From: Sipunculus nudus
Taxonomy: Eukaryota; Annelida; Sipuncula; Golfingiida; Sipunculidae
NCBI GenBank assembly: GCA_026874595.1
Contig: CM049314.1
Coordinates: 1,945,318 to 2,009,317 of the forward strand
DNA length: 64,000 bases
Direction: 5' to 3'
Shown here: positions 54,206 through 63,482 of the stretch, in pieces
Numbering within the stretch: position 1 is the stretch's first letter
How the letters are laid out: every line of letters begins with the position of its first letter
Notes under the pieces: model-generated
The model's input: the letters and a program-made list of their open reading frames with translations, nothing else
Database searches by the model: none
What the model was told of the DNA's origin: nothing
Position numbers and translations under genes: made by a program

Positions 54206-56955
54206 AGACATTAAACATATACCGGTACAGGTAAACTAGTGTGTCGTGCTGTTAGTAGACATTAAACATATACCGGCACAGGTGAACCAGTGTATCGGGG
54301 TGTTAGAAGACATTATACATATACCGGCTGAGGTAAACTAGTGTGTCTGGGGTGATAGTAGACATTATACATAAACCGGCTCAGGTAAATTAGTGTGTCG
54401 GGGGTCTAGTAGACATAATACATATACCTGTACAGGTAAACTAGTGTGTCTGATGTGCTAGTAGACATTATACATAAACCAACTCAGGTAAACTAGTGTG
54501 TCGGGGGTGCTAGTAAACATTTTACAAATGCCGGCTCATTTAAACTAGTGTGTCCGGGTGCCAGTAGACATTAAACATATACCGGCTCAGGTAAACTAGT
54601 GTGTCGGGGGTGCTAGTAGACATTATACATATACCGGCTGAGGTAAACTAGTGTGTCGGGGGTGCTAGTAGACATTAAACATATACCGGTACAGTTGAAC
54701 CAGTGTATCGGGGTGTTAGAAGACATTATACATATACCGGCTTAGGTTATGTAGTGTCTCTGGGGTGCTAGTAGACATTATACATATCCCGACTCAGGTG
54801 AACTAGTATGTCAGGGGTGCTAGTAGACATATACATATACCGGTACAGGTAAACTAGTGTGTCGTGCTGTTAGTAGACATTAAACATATACCGGCACAGG
54901 TGAACCAGTGTATCGGGGTGTTAGAAGACATTATACATATACCGGCTGAGGTAAATTAGTGTGTCGGGGGTGCTAGTAGACATTGTACATAAACCGGCTC
55001 AGGTAAACTAGTGTGTACGGGGTGCTTGTAGACATTATACATAAACCGGCTCAGGCAAACTAGTGTGTCATGGGGGCTAGTAGACATTATCCATATACCG
55101 GCTCAGGTAAACTAGTGTGTCGGGGTGCTTGTAGACATTATACATAAACCGGCTCAGGCAAACTAGTGTGTCATGGGGGCTAGTAGACATTATACATATA
55201 CCTGTATAGGTAAACTTGTGTGTCGGGGGTGCTTATTCACATTATACATATACCCCCTTAGGTAAACTAGTGTGTCATGGCGGTAGTAGACATTATACAT
55301 ATACTGGCTCAGGTAAATTAGTGTGTCTGATGTGCTAGTAGACATTATACATAAACCGGCTCAGGTAAACTAGTGTGTCAGGGGGGCCAGTAGACATTAT
55401 ACTTATACCTGTACAGGTAAAATTGTGTGTCGGGGGTCCTAGTAGACATTATACATATACTTGATAAGGTAAACTAGTGTGTCGTTGCGCTAGAAGACAT
55501 TATACATATACCGGCTCAGGTTAAGTAGTGTCTCTGCGGTGCTAGTAGACATTATAGATATCCCAACTCAGGTGAACTAGTGTGTCAGGGATGCTAGTAG
55601 ACATAAACATATACCGGCACAGGTAAACTAGTGTGTCGTGCTGTTAGTAGACATTATACATAAACCAGCTCAGGTAAACTAGTGTGTCGGGAGTGCTCGT
55701 AGATATTTTACAAATACCTGCTCAGGTAAACTAGTGTGTCGGGGGTGCTAGTCGATATTATACATATACTGGCTGAGGTAAACTAGTGTGTGGGGTGCTA
55801 GTAGACATTATACATATACCTGCTGAGGTAAACTAGTGTGTATGGGGTGCTAGTAGACATTATACATAAACCGGCTCAGGTAAACTAGTGTGTCGGGGGT
55901 GCTAGTAGACATAATACATATATACCTGTACAGGTAAACTAGTGTGTCTGATGTGCTAGTAGACATTATACATACACCGGCTCAGGTAAACTAGTGTGTC
56001 GGGGGTACTAGTAAACATTTTACAAATGCTGGCTCAGGTAAACTAGTGTGTCGGGGTGCCAGTAGACATTAAACATATACCGGCTCAGGTAAACTAGTGT
56101 GTCGGGGGTGCTAGTAGACATTTTACATATACCGGCTGAGGTAAACTAGTGTGTCGGGGGTGCTAGTAGACATTGTTCATAAACCGGCTCAGGTAAACTA
56201 GTATGTCGGGGGTGCTAGTAGACATAATACAAATGCCGGCTCAGGTAAACTAGTGTGTCGATGGTGCTAGTAGACATTATACAAATGCCGGTTTAGTTAA
56301 ACTAGTGTATCGGGGGTGCTAGTAGACATTATATAAATACCGGCTCAGGTAAACTAGTGTGTCGGGGGTGCTTGTAAACATTATACTTATACCGGCACAG
56401 GTAAACTAGTGTGTCGGTTGCTATTAGACATTATACATGTACCCGCTCAGGTAAACTAGTGTGTCGGGGTGCTAGTAGAAATTATACATAAACAGGCTCA
56501 GGTAAACTAGTGTGTCGGGGGTGCTTGTTAACATTATACTTATACCGGCAGAGGTAAACTAGTCTGTCGGGTTGCTATAAGACATTATACATGTACCCGC
56601 TCAGGTAAACTAGTGTGTCGGGGTGCTAGTAGAAATTATACATAAACAGGCTCAGGTAAACTAGTGTCGGGGGTGCTAGTAGACATTATACATATACCGA
56701 CACAGGAAAACTAGTGTTCCGGGTGTGCTAGTAGACATTATTTTATATATAACGGCTCAGGGAAACTAGTGTGTCTTGGATACTAGTAGACATTATACAT
56801 ATACCGATACAGGTAAACTAGTGTGTCGGTGTGCTAGTAGACATTATAAATTTACCGGTAGGTAAAATAGTGTGCAGGGGTGCTGGCAGACATTATTCAT
56901 ATATGGGTACAGGTAAACTAGTGTGTCGGGGGTGCCAGTAGAAACTATACATATA
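54206..56955 (+). repeat. Right edge of the satellite array, progressively irregular
   Basis: From about 54.2 kb monomers stop fitting a clean higher-order period. From about 56,660 they carry many private changes: ATTATTTTATATATAACGG near 56,738, a shortened ACCGGTAGGTAAAATAG near 56,852, and ATATATGGGTACAGG near 56,900. The last recognisable piece is GTAGAAACTATACATATAC ending at about 56,955. The sequence then changes abruptly to TTTATCTCATTC and unique DNA. This is the only true array boundary in the window. Confidence 0.85.
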
Positions 56956-58036
56956 CTTTATCTCATTCTCGGAATATCGTATTTTCTTCACTTCTACCAA
57001 ATATTATGAAATATATATTTACATAATACAAAACTTTTTTTTCTCAATTTCAGGATCATATTATTAATAACTTGTATTTGATTTTAACATGAAGGACAAC
57101 CATGTGCGGATATTAACTCATGTACAATAATGACAACCCTGTGAAGAAATTACCTTATGTACTTTTCGAAATAGTTTTGATATGATATGCATAAAAGAAG
57201 ATTGTTGACGAAAACATGAGGAAATTCTGAACTGATCGACGGAAACATATTGAAATTTTTAAACTTATTTGTGTCAATCCCGTAAAAAGGGTACTACAAG
57301 AAAGAGGCACATTAATGATTTTATTCCATTGTGGCACATTCCTATATCGCCGGCTAGATTGGTTTATGAATTATTTGGTAGGGGGCGCTTTGTTACAGAG
57401 CCTGGTGTACATGTGTCGGTCACGTGTGACATTATGTTTAACACAAGAAATATGGATCACAACTACACACATCTAGTATGCAAATATTTTCTTTTTATTT
57501 TGAGACAAAGTTTTATATCTATTGACTGGAGAGGCTTTTAAAGTCTTCTTCTTTCATTCTGCAGGAAACATGTTTAGTTTAAATATGTATGGATATTGAC
57601 TTTTCACCACGACTTGCACGTTAACGGAAGGGAATGGGCGTCACGGCTTAAAGTGGGAGGCACGACGGAATGAAAAGACTTCCTTAATCTTTAATTACAG
57701 TCAATAATTCTTATATGTTATTAGAGCACAGAGCTGACGATTATATAAGGCCACCGGCGTTTAATCTATAGCTGCACTCTTAATCATAAAAAAACATCCA
57801 TTTGTTTTTTTTTTCTATTTTTTGTTGGGTATCTGACTACATAAAAAGGTCGCAATAATGATCACTGACAACAATTAAAATGGATAAAAGAAACAAAATG
57901 TATAATATCTAATACTTGCGAAAATATTGTGTGCAAAAAGACTGGTTCAATAATAGCAAGCAAATGTATTAACTATATATCTGCATTCTAATAAATGCAA
58001 GCCCCCGCCATTCACTTATTCGGTCTATATTCCCAG
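56956..58036. other. Unique AT-rich DNA next to the array, no gene recognised
   Basis: This is ordinary non-repetitive sequence rich in A and T, with T runs near 57,038 and 57,800-57,825. Open frames of 60-90 codons occur on both strands (for example + 57,269-57,541), but that one begins at TTG and none shows a recognisable domain. A more GC-rich patch at 57,610-57,670 has no motif I can name. I see no RNA gene or transposon end here. Confidence 0.6.
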
Positions 58037-58155
58037 GTAAATTCCATGATGACGTGACTGTATATTTGTGTAAATTCCATGATGACGTGACTGTATATTT
58101 GTGTAAATTCCATGATGACGTGACTGTATATTTGGGTATATTCCCTGATGACGTT
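58037..58155 (+). repeat. 33-bp minisatellite, about 3.6 copies, with TGACGT cores
   Basis: Units begin at 58,037, 58,070, 58,103 and 58,136, exactly 33 bp apart. The first three are almost identical and the fourth is diverged and cut short. Each contains ATGATGACGTGAC, whose TGACGT core is the half site of CREB/ATF-type factors. Because 33 is a multiple of three, a minus-strand frame (57,969-58,208) stays open and reads an 11-residue repeat. I judge that a by-product, since it shows no domain or splice context. Confidence 0.88.
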
Positions 58156-59367
58156 CCTTGAACCGGATCATGTGCTGGATCCACATCAAAATCTAATCGA
58201 TTCTTCATTGGCCCATTTCCGAAAATCCCTTAAAATGTTATGAGAATCCGTTAATGATTGTGTGAGGTTGTTGTGATCAAACACACAGAATCACACACAC
58301 ACGAACGGGAATGAAAGCACATGTGCTTCATGGGGAAACAGGTAAACAAAGTGTAATACATGTGGTAATCTAAGTGCCTTACTTTATGTCGGATACCGCT
58401 TATATTTAATCAGGAGTATCATAACCTTCCGCAATATTACCCATTTATGTAAAAGAAAACTTATAGAGATATACATGAAAAGGGACAAGCCAAGAAATAT
58501 ACCAATAATAATTACACTGTTAAATATAAGGTTCTTAATATATCGATGCTCTTCGACCAACGACAAATAAAACTAATTATGGAGAGTAATAAGAGTTTGT
58601 TCAAATATTGTTTACTTTTAATGACCAAAGAATATGCAAGGCCATTGAGACGAGCAAAATCAAAACTAAAAAAAGCAATAAAAAAGACATTAAATCAGGA
58701 CCTCGCCAATTCTGGACTTTCCATATAAATCATAATTATACATTTGAAGATCCATTGCTATTAGGGATTCAGTCCCATATATGTCCATTAATTTCCTACC
58801 ACCGATAGGTAGTTGTGGGCGAGGCTTACAGGGGTTTATGAATTTATATAAATATGTATGTCGAGATGTATACGTCGGCTAGAAATTCTTTTTTTTTTCT
58901 ACCTGTTAATTGAATAATGAACAAGCCTGCAAGTGTTTTAGGCCGAAATTATAACTGCCAATCAAATCGAACGAACACTCACAGTCTGTACAAGAACACA
59001 TGTACACAACGGGACAGGTTTATATCGATCTATTTGATTGGTCAAAGTCCCGATACCCTCCAGGCAATGTTAAACATCTAGAACTAGAACCAGACGTGCT
59101 CTGGCCGCCGCGTAAAACAAGTTTAAACGAGTCATTTGTTAGGTTCAATTGCCCTATGCTTTATTCATGAAATGGAAACCAGAGTGGCTCGCAGAATCAA
59201 GGTCTGTGATATCATTGCTACCACAGGACGGGTTGTATGAAATGTTTATATTTGACCTTGAACTAAATTTCAAGGTTGTGATCTATTTAGCATATATTTG
59301 CTCATGGGTTATAATCGGTCAACATTTTTTGACGCGGATTGCTTTTATGCACAACATGTCCCATGTA
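58156..59367. other. Non-coding stretch, no gene recognised
   Basis: AT-rich unique sequence with a short CA-rich patch near 58,281-58,302 and a T run near 58,890. A 60-codon ATG frame at + 58,546-58,728 is Lys-rich near its end but resembles no family I know. An overlapping hydrophobic frame on the minus strand (58,384-58,566) starts at TTG. Neither has supporting context. Confidence 0.55.
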
Positions 59368-59463
59368 TGACGTTTCGTGACGTTTTAGGCTGCTGATTGG
59401 TTGCTGGCTGTCATAAATATTCTAAAATAAATCATCTGGCAATAGTTGAGTTGGAGACGCCAT
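59368..59463 (+). promoter_or_regulatory. Promoter-like cluster: two TGACGT sites, inverted CCAAT, TATA-like box
   Basis: In order on the plus strand there are TGACGT at 59,368 and 59,378, ATTGG (inverted CCAAT box) at 59,396-59,400, and CATAAATAT at 59,412-59,420. An ATG follows at 59,462 in the context GCCATGT. Order and spacing resemble a small animal promoter. From that ATG the frame is open for about 55 codons, with a possible donor AAG|GTTGTA near 59,495. No downstream plus-strand exon was recognised, so this could be chance or the start of a non-coding RNA. Confidence 0.3.
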
Positions 59464-60041
59464 GTCACCTGCCTACAGACCGTGTAGAACCATGAAGGTT
59501 GTAACAGTTAAAGGTTTTTTTATGATGTTGTTTCATGAAGTTTTTATCTTAAATTATATCTTTACAACCATATTCCCTTTACAGAATATTCGCAAAAATT
59601 GGTTAACTCCTTGTTCGTTCTTTATGTAGCAGTTGTCTAGTTGAACAAATGGCTTGCCCTAGACAAGGTCGATTTCGTTAAAGAAGTTGTTGCACTCACA
59701 ACAGTGTCGTGCATTCGTTTAATTGTTTAGACATAATACACGGTATAACTATAACTATATATATCAATAAAACAGATTCACAAAAATTAATCCAAGTTAG
59801 GGACGAAGTCAGCAAGTAGGCACATGGATATTTCCTTTGGAAATCTGAAGGTTTAATAAGTCAAAATTACTTTCTACATAGCCACAAAACCTACGCAATA
59901 AATATAAGCATAAAAATATGATTTCTTTTGACAACTCTCATTTGTCGTTTCAAATCAAATACTGGTGGTTATGTATCAAGGAGTCAGAAAAGAAATAAAT
60001 AGTTTTTGGTCGTTTCAAGGCGGTCGCGTCTGTCCGATGCA
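59464..60041. other. 3' flank of the lectin gene, with possible poly(A) signal
   Basis: Read on the minus strand this is the DNA after the lectin stop codon. There is no AATAAA in the near flank. The variant signal ATTAAA lies at 59,852-59,857, about 185 bases after the stop, a reasonable 3' UTR length. No other gene was recognised in the stretch. Confidence 0.4.
59852..59857 (-). terminator. Candidate polyadenylation signal ATTAAA for the lectin gene
   Basis: The minus strand reads ATTAAA about 185 nt past the TGA stop that ends at 60,042. ATTAAA is the commonest natural variant of AATAAA in animals. The hexamer is frequent by chance in AT-rich DNA, so the call is weak. Confidence 0.3.
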
Positions 60042-60187
60042 TCAAGGTGTATCTCTTTCACAGAGGAATTTCATCGGGTAAATACAATTTTGATCGATCC
60101 ATTTGAAACCACAGCCGGTGTATATTAAACCGCAGTCATCGTCTTGATGATCATTGACGTAACTGCCACACCAGTGCTGAAACCCGC
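60042..60187 (-). other. Lectin exon 5: C-terminal part of the C-type lectin domain and stop
   Basis: A 146-nt exon after ATTTCAG. It contains DDDCGLI, KWIDQNC and KFLCERDTP followed by TGA. Three of the four canonical cysteines and the WND-like motif (here WID) are in this exon. HWC and TGC add a further cysteine pair not found in most lectin domains. The long-loop sugar motif EPN/QPD is absent. Confidence 0.9.
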
Positions 60188-62255
60188 CTGAAATAAAGGT
60201 TAACCCGATTACGGTAACGTTACGGCATTCGATTGTACATTAGTCGTATTTCCCTCTACTGAAATTTTTAGTTAGGCAATTCTAACGTTTGGCAATTTTA
60301 CAAATAATTGCTTATTTAAGATATAAGGGACCTATGGGTCTGGATGCTCAGCTGAATTTGCTTGTAACATTAATTCATCAATCCTGGCATATATACGAAA
60401 ACATTATTTTTTATGCTGGTACACTTGTAAATCCTTATGCTGCCGTCATTTGGTTTTTATTCTTATTAAGTCAGTCCTGCATGTATGGTCTCCTTTCTCT
60501 AAGTTCCAAGTACATGTGTTGTTGCTTGGGCACCAACACTGATTATACATGCTGAGGCGTATGAATAATGAAAACATGTTTGGATCAATGTTTTCAATAT
60601 TCAAAATGAATCATAAATTTGTACGTATATAAAAATTAGCAGAAAGTATGTTGATTCAGAATGATCAGATATTGAAAGGTAGACATGGCGATGGAAAGAC
60701 AGAGCTGACGACTGTATGTCTCATTTTGCTGAGGCAGGGAAATAAAAAATGCGTGTTTGCATAAGATCCTATTTTTTATCATATGTCTGAAAATACAAAG
60801 ATTTATCAGAATAATAAGTTGCATCATGATTCATACTTTATTTAGCTCATTTAATGTCTAAATTATGCTTACACAAATATATAATCATTTTTTTATTATT
60901 GAATTTTTAAACTAAATTCAAAAGGTTACTCAGCTGACCACGCAATCTATCACGTGGTCAAACGTGGGTAACACCCTAAGGGGTCAGGTGTTACAACATC
61001 TTTCACTGCAACTATACATAAATAATCACTGGTATCCTTAGATTTGATGCCCTCCTTCCTGAATTAGTCTTAACTTTGTAATGTTCATAAAGGCGCTTTT
61101 AATGCCAAATTTTAGGTAAAAAAACGTATCAAACTAGTTTATCATATTGTGGAACCCAAAATTTGTACTTCTGTAATATAAAAGCATTGTGCCTATATTA
61201 ATACTTCATAATACAAGTAAATAGAAACTTCATAATAAACAGAACATATTCCTGTAATATATATATATATATTCACGTGACCTACTGGTGACGTCGATCC
61301 CTGCCGCTCCGTCTCTGACCCATTCCCAGTTGCCTGGACTTGCTTCATGCAGCGACACCCAGAGACCATCCGTGGCAATAGATCCAAAATATTCTGTAAT
61401 GAGTAAACATTAACATGACATACCTATAAATAATTTTATTTCAATCAAAAGGTCCTAACAAGGACAATAACAACAAGGGATTGAACAATCGAAACTTTAA
61501 AAATGCAGTTGTAATTGTAATGTTGATGTTTAATAAAATTTCCTCGCGCTCTCCCTCTCACGCTGTCTCCTTCAAAATGTATATTCCCACTATGTATGCT
61601 ATCTCTTCAAAAATATATATATCTGATGAGAACACTTTTAACATTAGAAATTAGAATTTTATTCGTCTGTGTACCTACCTGGATGCGCTTTGAAGTAATT
61701 TTCAACAAAATCATTTTCGGCGAGAGTTTCTATAATGGCCAGGTTACCACCCTCGGCCACACAGTAGGCCTGCGCATCGTCCCAGTTGTGTTGTAGAGGG
61801 TCTCCTGTGCCGCAGTCACCCGGGATTTTGTAGTATTTTCCTTGGAATTCCGTGTACTGCTGCATAACACACTGGAAATTTAGCAAAATGATGTATATTA
61901 TTAATTCCTTTAAAAAAATTTAAAAGACACAGAAATATTTTTTATGAATCCAGTTTTTAAAAGTACGTAACATTTTACAGGAAACAATCAAGAAAAGATA
62001 GACACATATATGTCAATATTATCATCCCTCTGTTATTTAGAGAAATATATTGATACATATTGATATATTGTAAATGAAATGAAATATATTAATAACCAGA
62101 ATTATAAACTTTGGTTCTATTTCTAAATTATTACATATCTTAAACTGGTTTAGAATTTACCTATACTGAAAACAATATACCTTGTAATTAAAACCTAACT
62201 TTATACTTCATTGTTATATATTTGGATGGTGTCACACAAACAATAAAAGGTAGGT

Positions 62256-62301
<46 letters not shown>

Positions 62302-63299
62302 GCAAATAGAGGAATCAAATTTTTTCCGACATTTTTACTTCTATGTAGTTACGTGCAACGAGTTGCACTCATATATTCATATATATATATATATTATAAA
62401 GTTTTCACAAATTTGATTACCCTCCCACACCCATCCATGAAGATATATTGACGCCACCGGGCTTACCGGAGTAGATGTTGATTTTGGCGCTGGCTGTGTA
62501 GATGCTGATACTGTAGCATCGCTCTGTTTTAAAATAAAACATGCTACTTGCTATTAAAAATAGAAAAGAGAATCTCCCAGCTTAAGGAATTTAAAATCAT
62601 CATTACTCTTATAAATTTTATTCAGCGTATATCTTTTAAGATCGATTTGATTTGAGGTCTATGCGATCCTTATCATGATAAATTCCTTTAAATTAATTCA
62701 TTTTTAAGATGTAACACAAACAAGCAATATCCTTTGATGACAGCAGAAGGCATAGAGAAAACTTTGTATTTGTCCTCTACAGTGAACTTCTAAATTTTTA
62801 AAACATAAACTTAAATTTTGCTCGTCTCAACGTTAACCTTTTACTATAACCCTACCTTTTTCTTAATTTTAAAATTATGAACATCAAGTCGTCCCCTTGA
62901 AATATTGCTTTTGTTTTCTTAAGACAGTCATACAGACAAACTAATATAAAAAATTACAACAATTACTCAGAATTGTTTACTGACCACTGCGAAGTAAGTA
63001 CATTTCCCAGCACTGTTTCCTATCACGCTCAGGTCTTCGACAGTCTCAGTCAGCAGCTGACAGGTGTAGGTGGAGCCCGGGGCCAGTCCTGCGGCCGAGT
63101 AGCCGACCGTCCGACAGCCAGTCTCAGCAGCGCATTCGATTCCACATTGAATCAGGCTTTCCGCTTTAACTCTCTTTGCGCTGTTATTTAAACCACAGTC
63201 GCGGTTCTCATACACCTTCTTATAAACCTGAACAAAGGTTGTGCCAAACGCGCACATAGGAAGGAATGATACAATGCCAATTATGTTTACCAGACCCAT
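60042..63299 (-). CDS. Secreted PAN/Apple plus C-type lectin domain protein, five exons
   Basis: The spliced product is about 272 residues. Residues 1-19 are a hydrophobic signal peptide. Residues 20-105 form a PAN/Apple-like domain with six Cys (35, 52, 56, 62, 80, 100) and a CGIECAAETGC core. Residues 106-124 are a Ser/Thr/Pro-rich linker. Residues 125-272 form a C-type lectin domain containing WVSLHEA (200-206), NWEW (210-213), KWID (253-256) and FLCE (265-268). The four canonical lectin cysteines are present (161, 243, 259, 267), with extra Cys at 125, 144, 231 and 250. The sugar-type motif EPN or QPD is missing; the region reads HWCGSYVNDH, so calcium-dependent sugar binding of the usual type is doubtful. 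Exons are 63,299-62,985, 62,523-62,467, 61,871-61,679, 61,393-61,286 and 60,187-60,042, with phases 0, 0, 1, 1. The start ATG has a strong context (AAAATGG). Family knowledge suggests an extracellular recognition or binding role; the ligand is unknown. The first donor is the least certain boundary. Confidence 0.87.
60935..60960. repeat. Inverted repeat TGACCACG...CGTGGTCA in lectin intron 4
   Basis: Eight-base arms at 60,935-60,942 and 60,953-60,960 are perfect reverse complements separated by 10 bases. They could form a small stem or be a dyad binding site. No target-site duplication or longer element was seen around them. Confidence 0.6.
61256..61272. repeat. AT-dinucleotide microsatellite beside a splice donor
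   Basis: An uninterrupted AT run in intron 4 that begins about 13 bases past the exon 4 donor at 61,285. A CACGTG palindrome (61,274-61,279) lies between them. Confidence 0.85.
61286..61393 (-). other. Lectin exon 4: central part of the C-type lectin domain
   Basis: A 108-nt exon between TTACAG and ACCA|GTAGGT. It reads YFGSIATDGLWVSLHEASPG and then NWEWVRDG, matching the WIGL and W-x-W core of the fold. Both flanking introns are phase 1. The intron after it begins with a CACGTG and an AT-dinucleotide run within about 15 bases of the donor. Confidence 0.88.
61679..61871 (-). other. Lectin exon 3: N-terminal part of the C-type lectin domain
   Basis: A 193-nt exon between TTTCCAG and CCAG|GTAGGT. 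It codes for 64 residues plus one base. It includes WDDAQAYCVAEGGNLA, the first-helix motif of C-type lectin domains with canonical Cys 161, followed by the second-helix segment ENDFVENYFKAHP. The split codon joins G to AA of the next exon, giving Glu. Confidence 0.88.
62258..62298. repeat. AT-dinucleotide microsatellite in lectin intron 2
   Basis: About 20 uninterrupted AT units within the 595-bp intron between the linker exon and the first lectin-domain exon. A second, shorter AT tract is at about 62,379-62,395. Confidence 0.92.
62353..62368. repeat. Inverted repeat GTGCAAC-GA-GTTGCAC in lectin intron 2
   Basis: Two perfect 7-base arms are separated by two bases. It is a compact dyad between two AT tracts, with no further context to assign a role. 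Confidence 0.6.
62467..62523 (-). other. Lectin exon 2: 19-residue Ser/Thr/Pro linker
   Basis: A 57-nt exon bounded by ACAG and CCG|GTAAGC. It reads SDATVSASTQPAPKSTSTP, almost entirely Ser, Thr, Pro and Ala, as in a mucin-like, probably O-glycosylated spacer between two folded domains. It starts and ends in phase 0, so it could be skipped without a frame change. The left boundary depends on which exon 1 donor is used. Confidence 0.7.
62985..63299 (-). other. Lectin exon 1: signal peptide and PAN/Apple-like domain
   Basis: It encodes residues 1-105. The start MGLVNIIGIVSFLPMCAFG is a typical secretion signal. It is followed by a cysteine pattern of the PAN/Apple kind and ends with KCTYFAV. 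An N-linked glycosylation sequon NNS is at residue 38. The donor GTG|GTCAGT at 62,984 keeps the frame into the next exon as annotated. An alternative donor GTCA|GTAAAC at 62,980 would add four bases and would need a later acceptor in exon 2 (after CTACAG or TATCAG). Confidence 0.85.
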
Positions 63300-63482
63300 T
63301 TTCCTTTTCCTACGTTTTAATTGTGCTAAGCATGCGAAAAGCTCACAGATATTTCGTATCTTATTGTGGCTGGCGGCAGATGATGTCTGTGGGAACGAAC
63401 CCTGGAGCGGCTAAGGAACTTTAATGCAAGCAAAAGTCTTTCTGCTTCGAGGGTCTGTTGTAAGAGCCCGGAAGTCTTCGTT

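Larger units (their letters stand above)
1..56955 (+). repeat. 52-bp satellite DNA array, head to tail, cut by left edge
   Basis: One short unit repeats without a break from the first base to about 56,955. Successive copies of the motif CTAGTAGACATTATAC lie 51-53 bp apart (for example 34,561, 34,613 and 34,664), giving about 1,100 monomers. Each typical monomer contains, in order, GTAGACATTATAC, ATACCGGCTCAGG and AACTAGTGTGTC followed by a run of 3-5 G. All copies read the same way. Lengths vary through the G run and small deletions in the ATTATACATATA part. Variant monomers recur in fixed order, which gives the higher-order repeats listed separately. Stretches not listed separately (about 7,148-9,904, 14,666-16,116 and 40,501-41,659) are the same monomers, partly shared with neighbouring blocks. 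Short open frames occur where several 51-bp monomers follow one another, but they are by-products of the repeat. A centromeric, heterochromatic or other role cannot be decided from sequence. Confidence 0.98.
60188..61285 (-). other. Lectin intron 4
   Basis: A 1,098-bp AT-rich intron with GTAGGT donor and ATTTCAG acceptor. It holds an AT tract beside the donor and an inverted repeat at 60,935-60,960. A plus-strand open frame at 60,289-60,555 begins at TTG, is hydrophobic and matches nothing I know; I do not call it a gene. Confidence 0.8.

Noticed and set aside
1-56955. CRISPR array
   Set aside because: There are no unique spacers between repeats; monomers are contiguous, in a eukaryotic context, with variation spread over the whole unit.
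1-56955. Telomeric or CENP-B-box-bearing satellite
   Set aside because: No TTAGGG-type tract was seen, and no sequence resembling the mammalian CENP-B box was recognised in the monomer.
57269-57541. 90-residue plus-strand frame next to the array
   Set aside because: It begins at TTG, has no recognisable domain, and no splice or promoter context supports it.
57969-58208. 79-residue minus-strand frame with an 11-residue repeat
   Set aside because: The repeat is the 33-bp minisatellite, which keeps any frame open because 33 is divisible by three.
58384-58728. Overlapping short frames, one hydrophobic (minus) and one Lys-rich (plus)
   Set aside because: The minus frame starts at TTG; the plus frame has an ATG but only 60 codons and no family resemblance. 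AT-rich DNA gives such frames by chance.
60289-60555. 88-residue hydrophobic plus-strand frame
   Set aside because: It lies in lectin intron 4 on the opposite strand, starts at TTG and matches nothing recognisable.
61193-61387. 64-residue minus-strand frame over lectin exon 4
   Set aside because: It is the wrong frame of that exon; the correct frame gives the WVSLHEA and NWEW lectin motifs and joins the neighbouring exons in phase.
62973-63191. 72-residue plus-strand frame over lectin exon 1
   Set aside because: It is the antisense of the signal-peptide and PAN exon, which has far stronger support on the minus strand.
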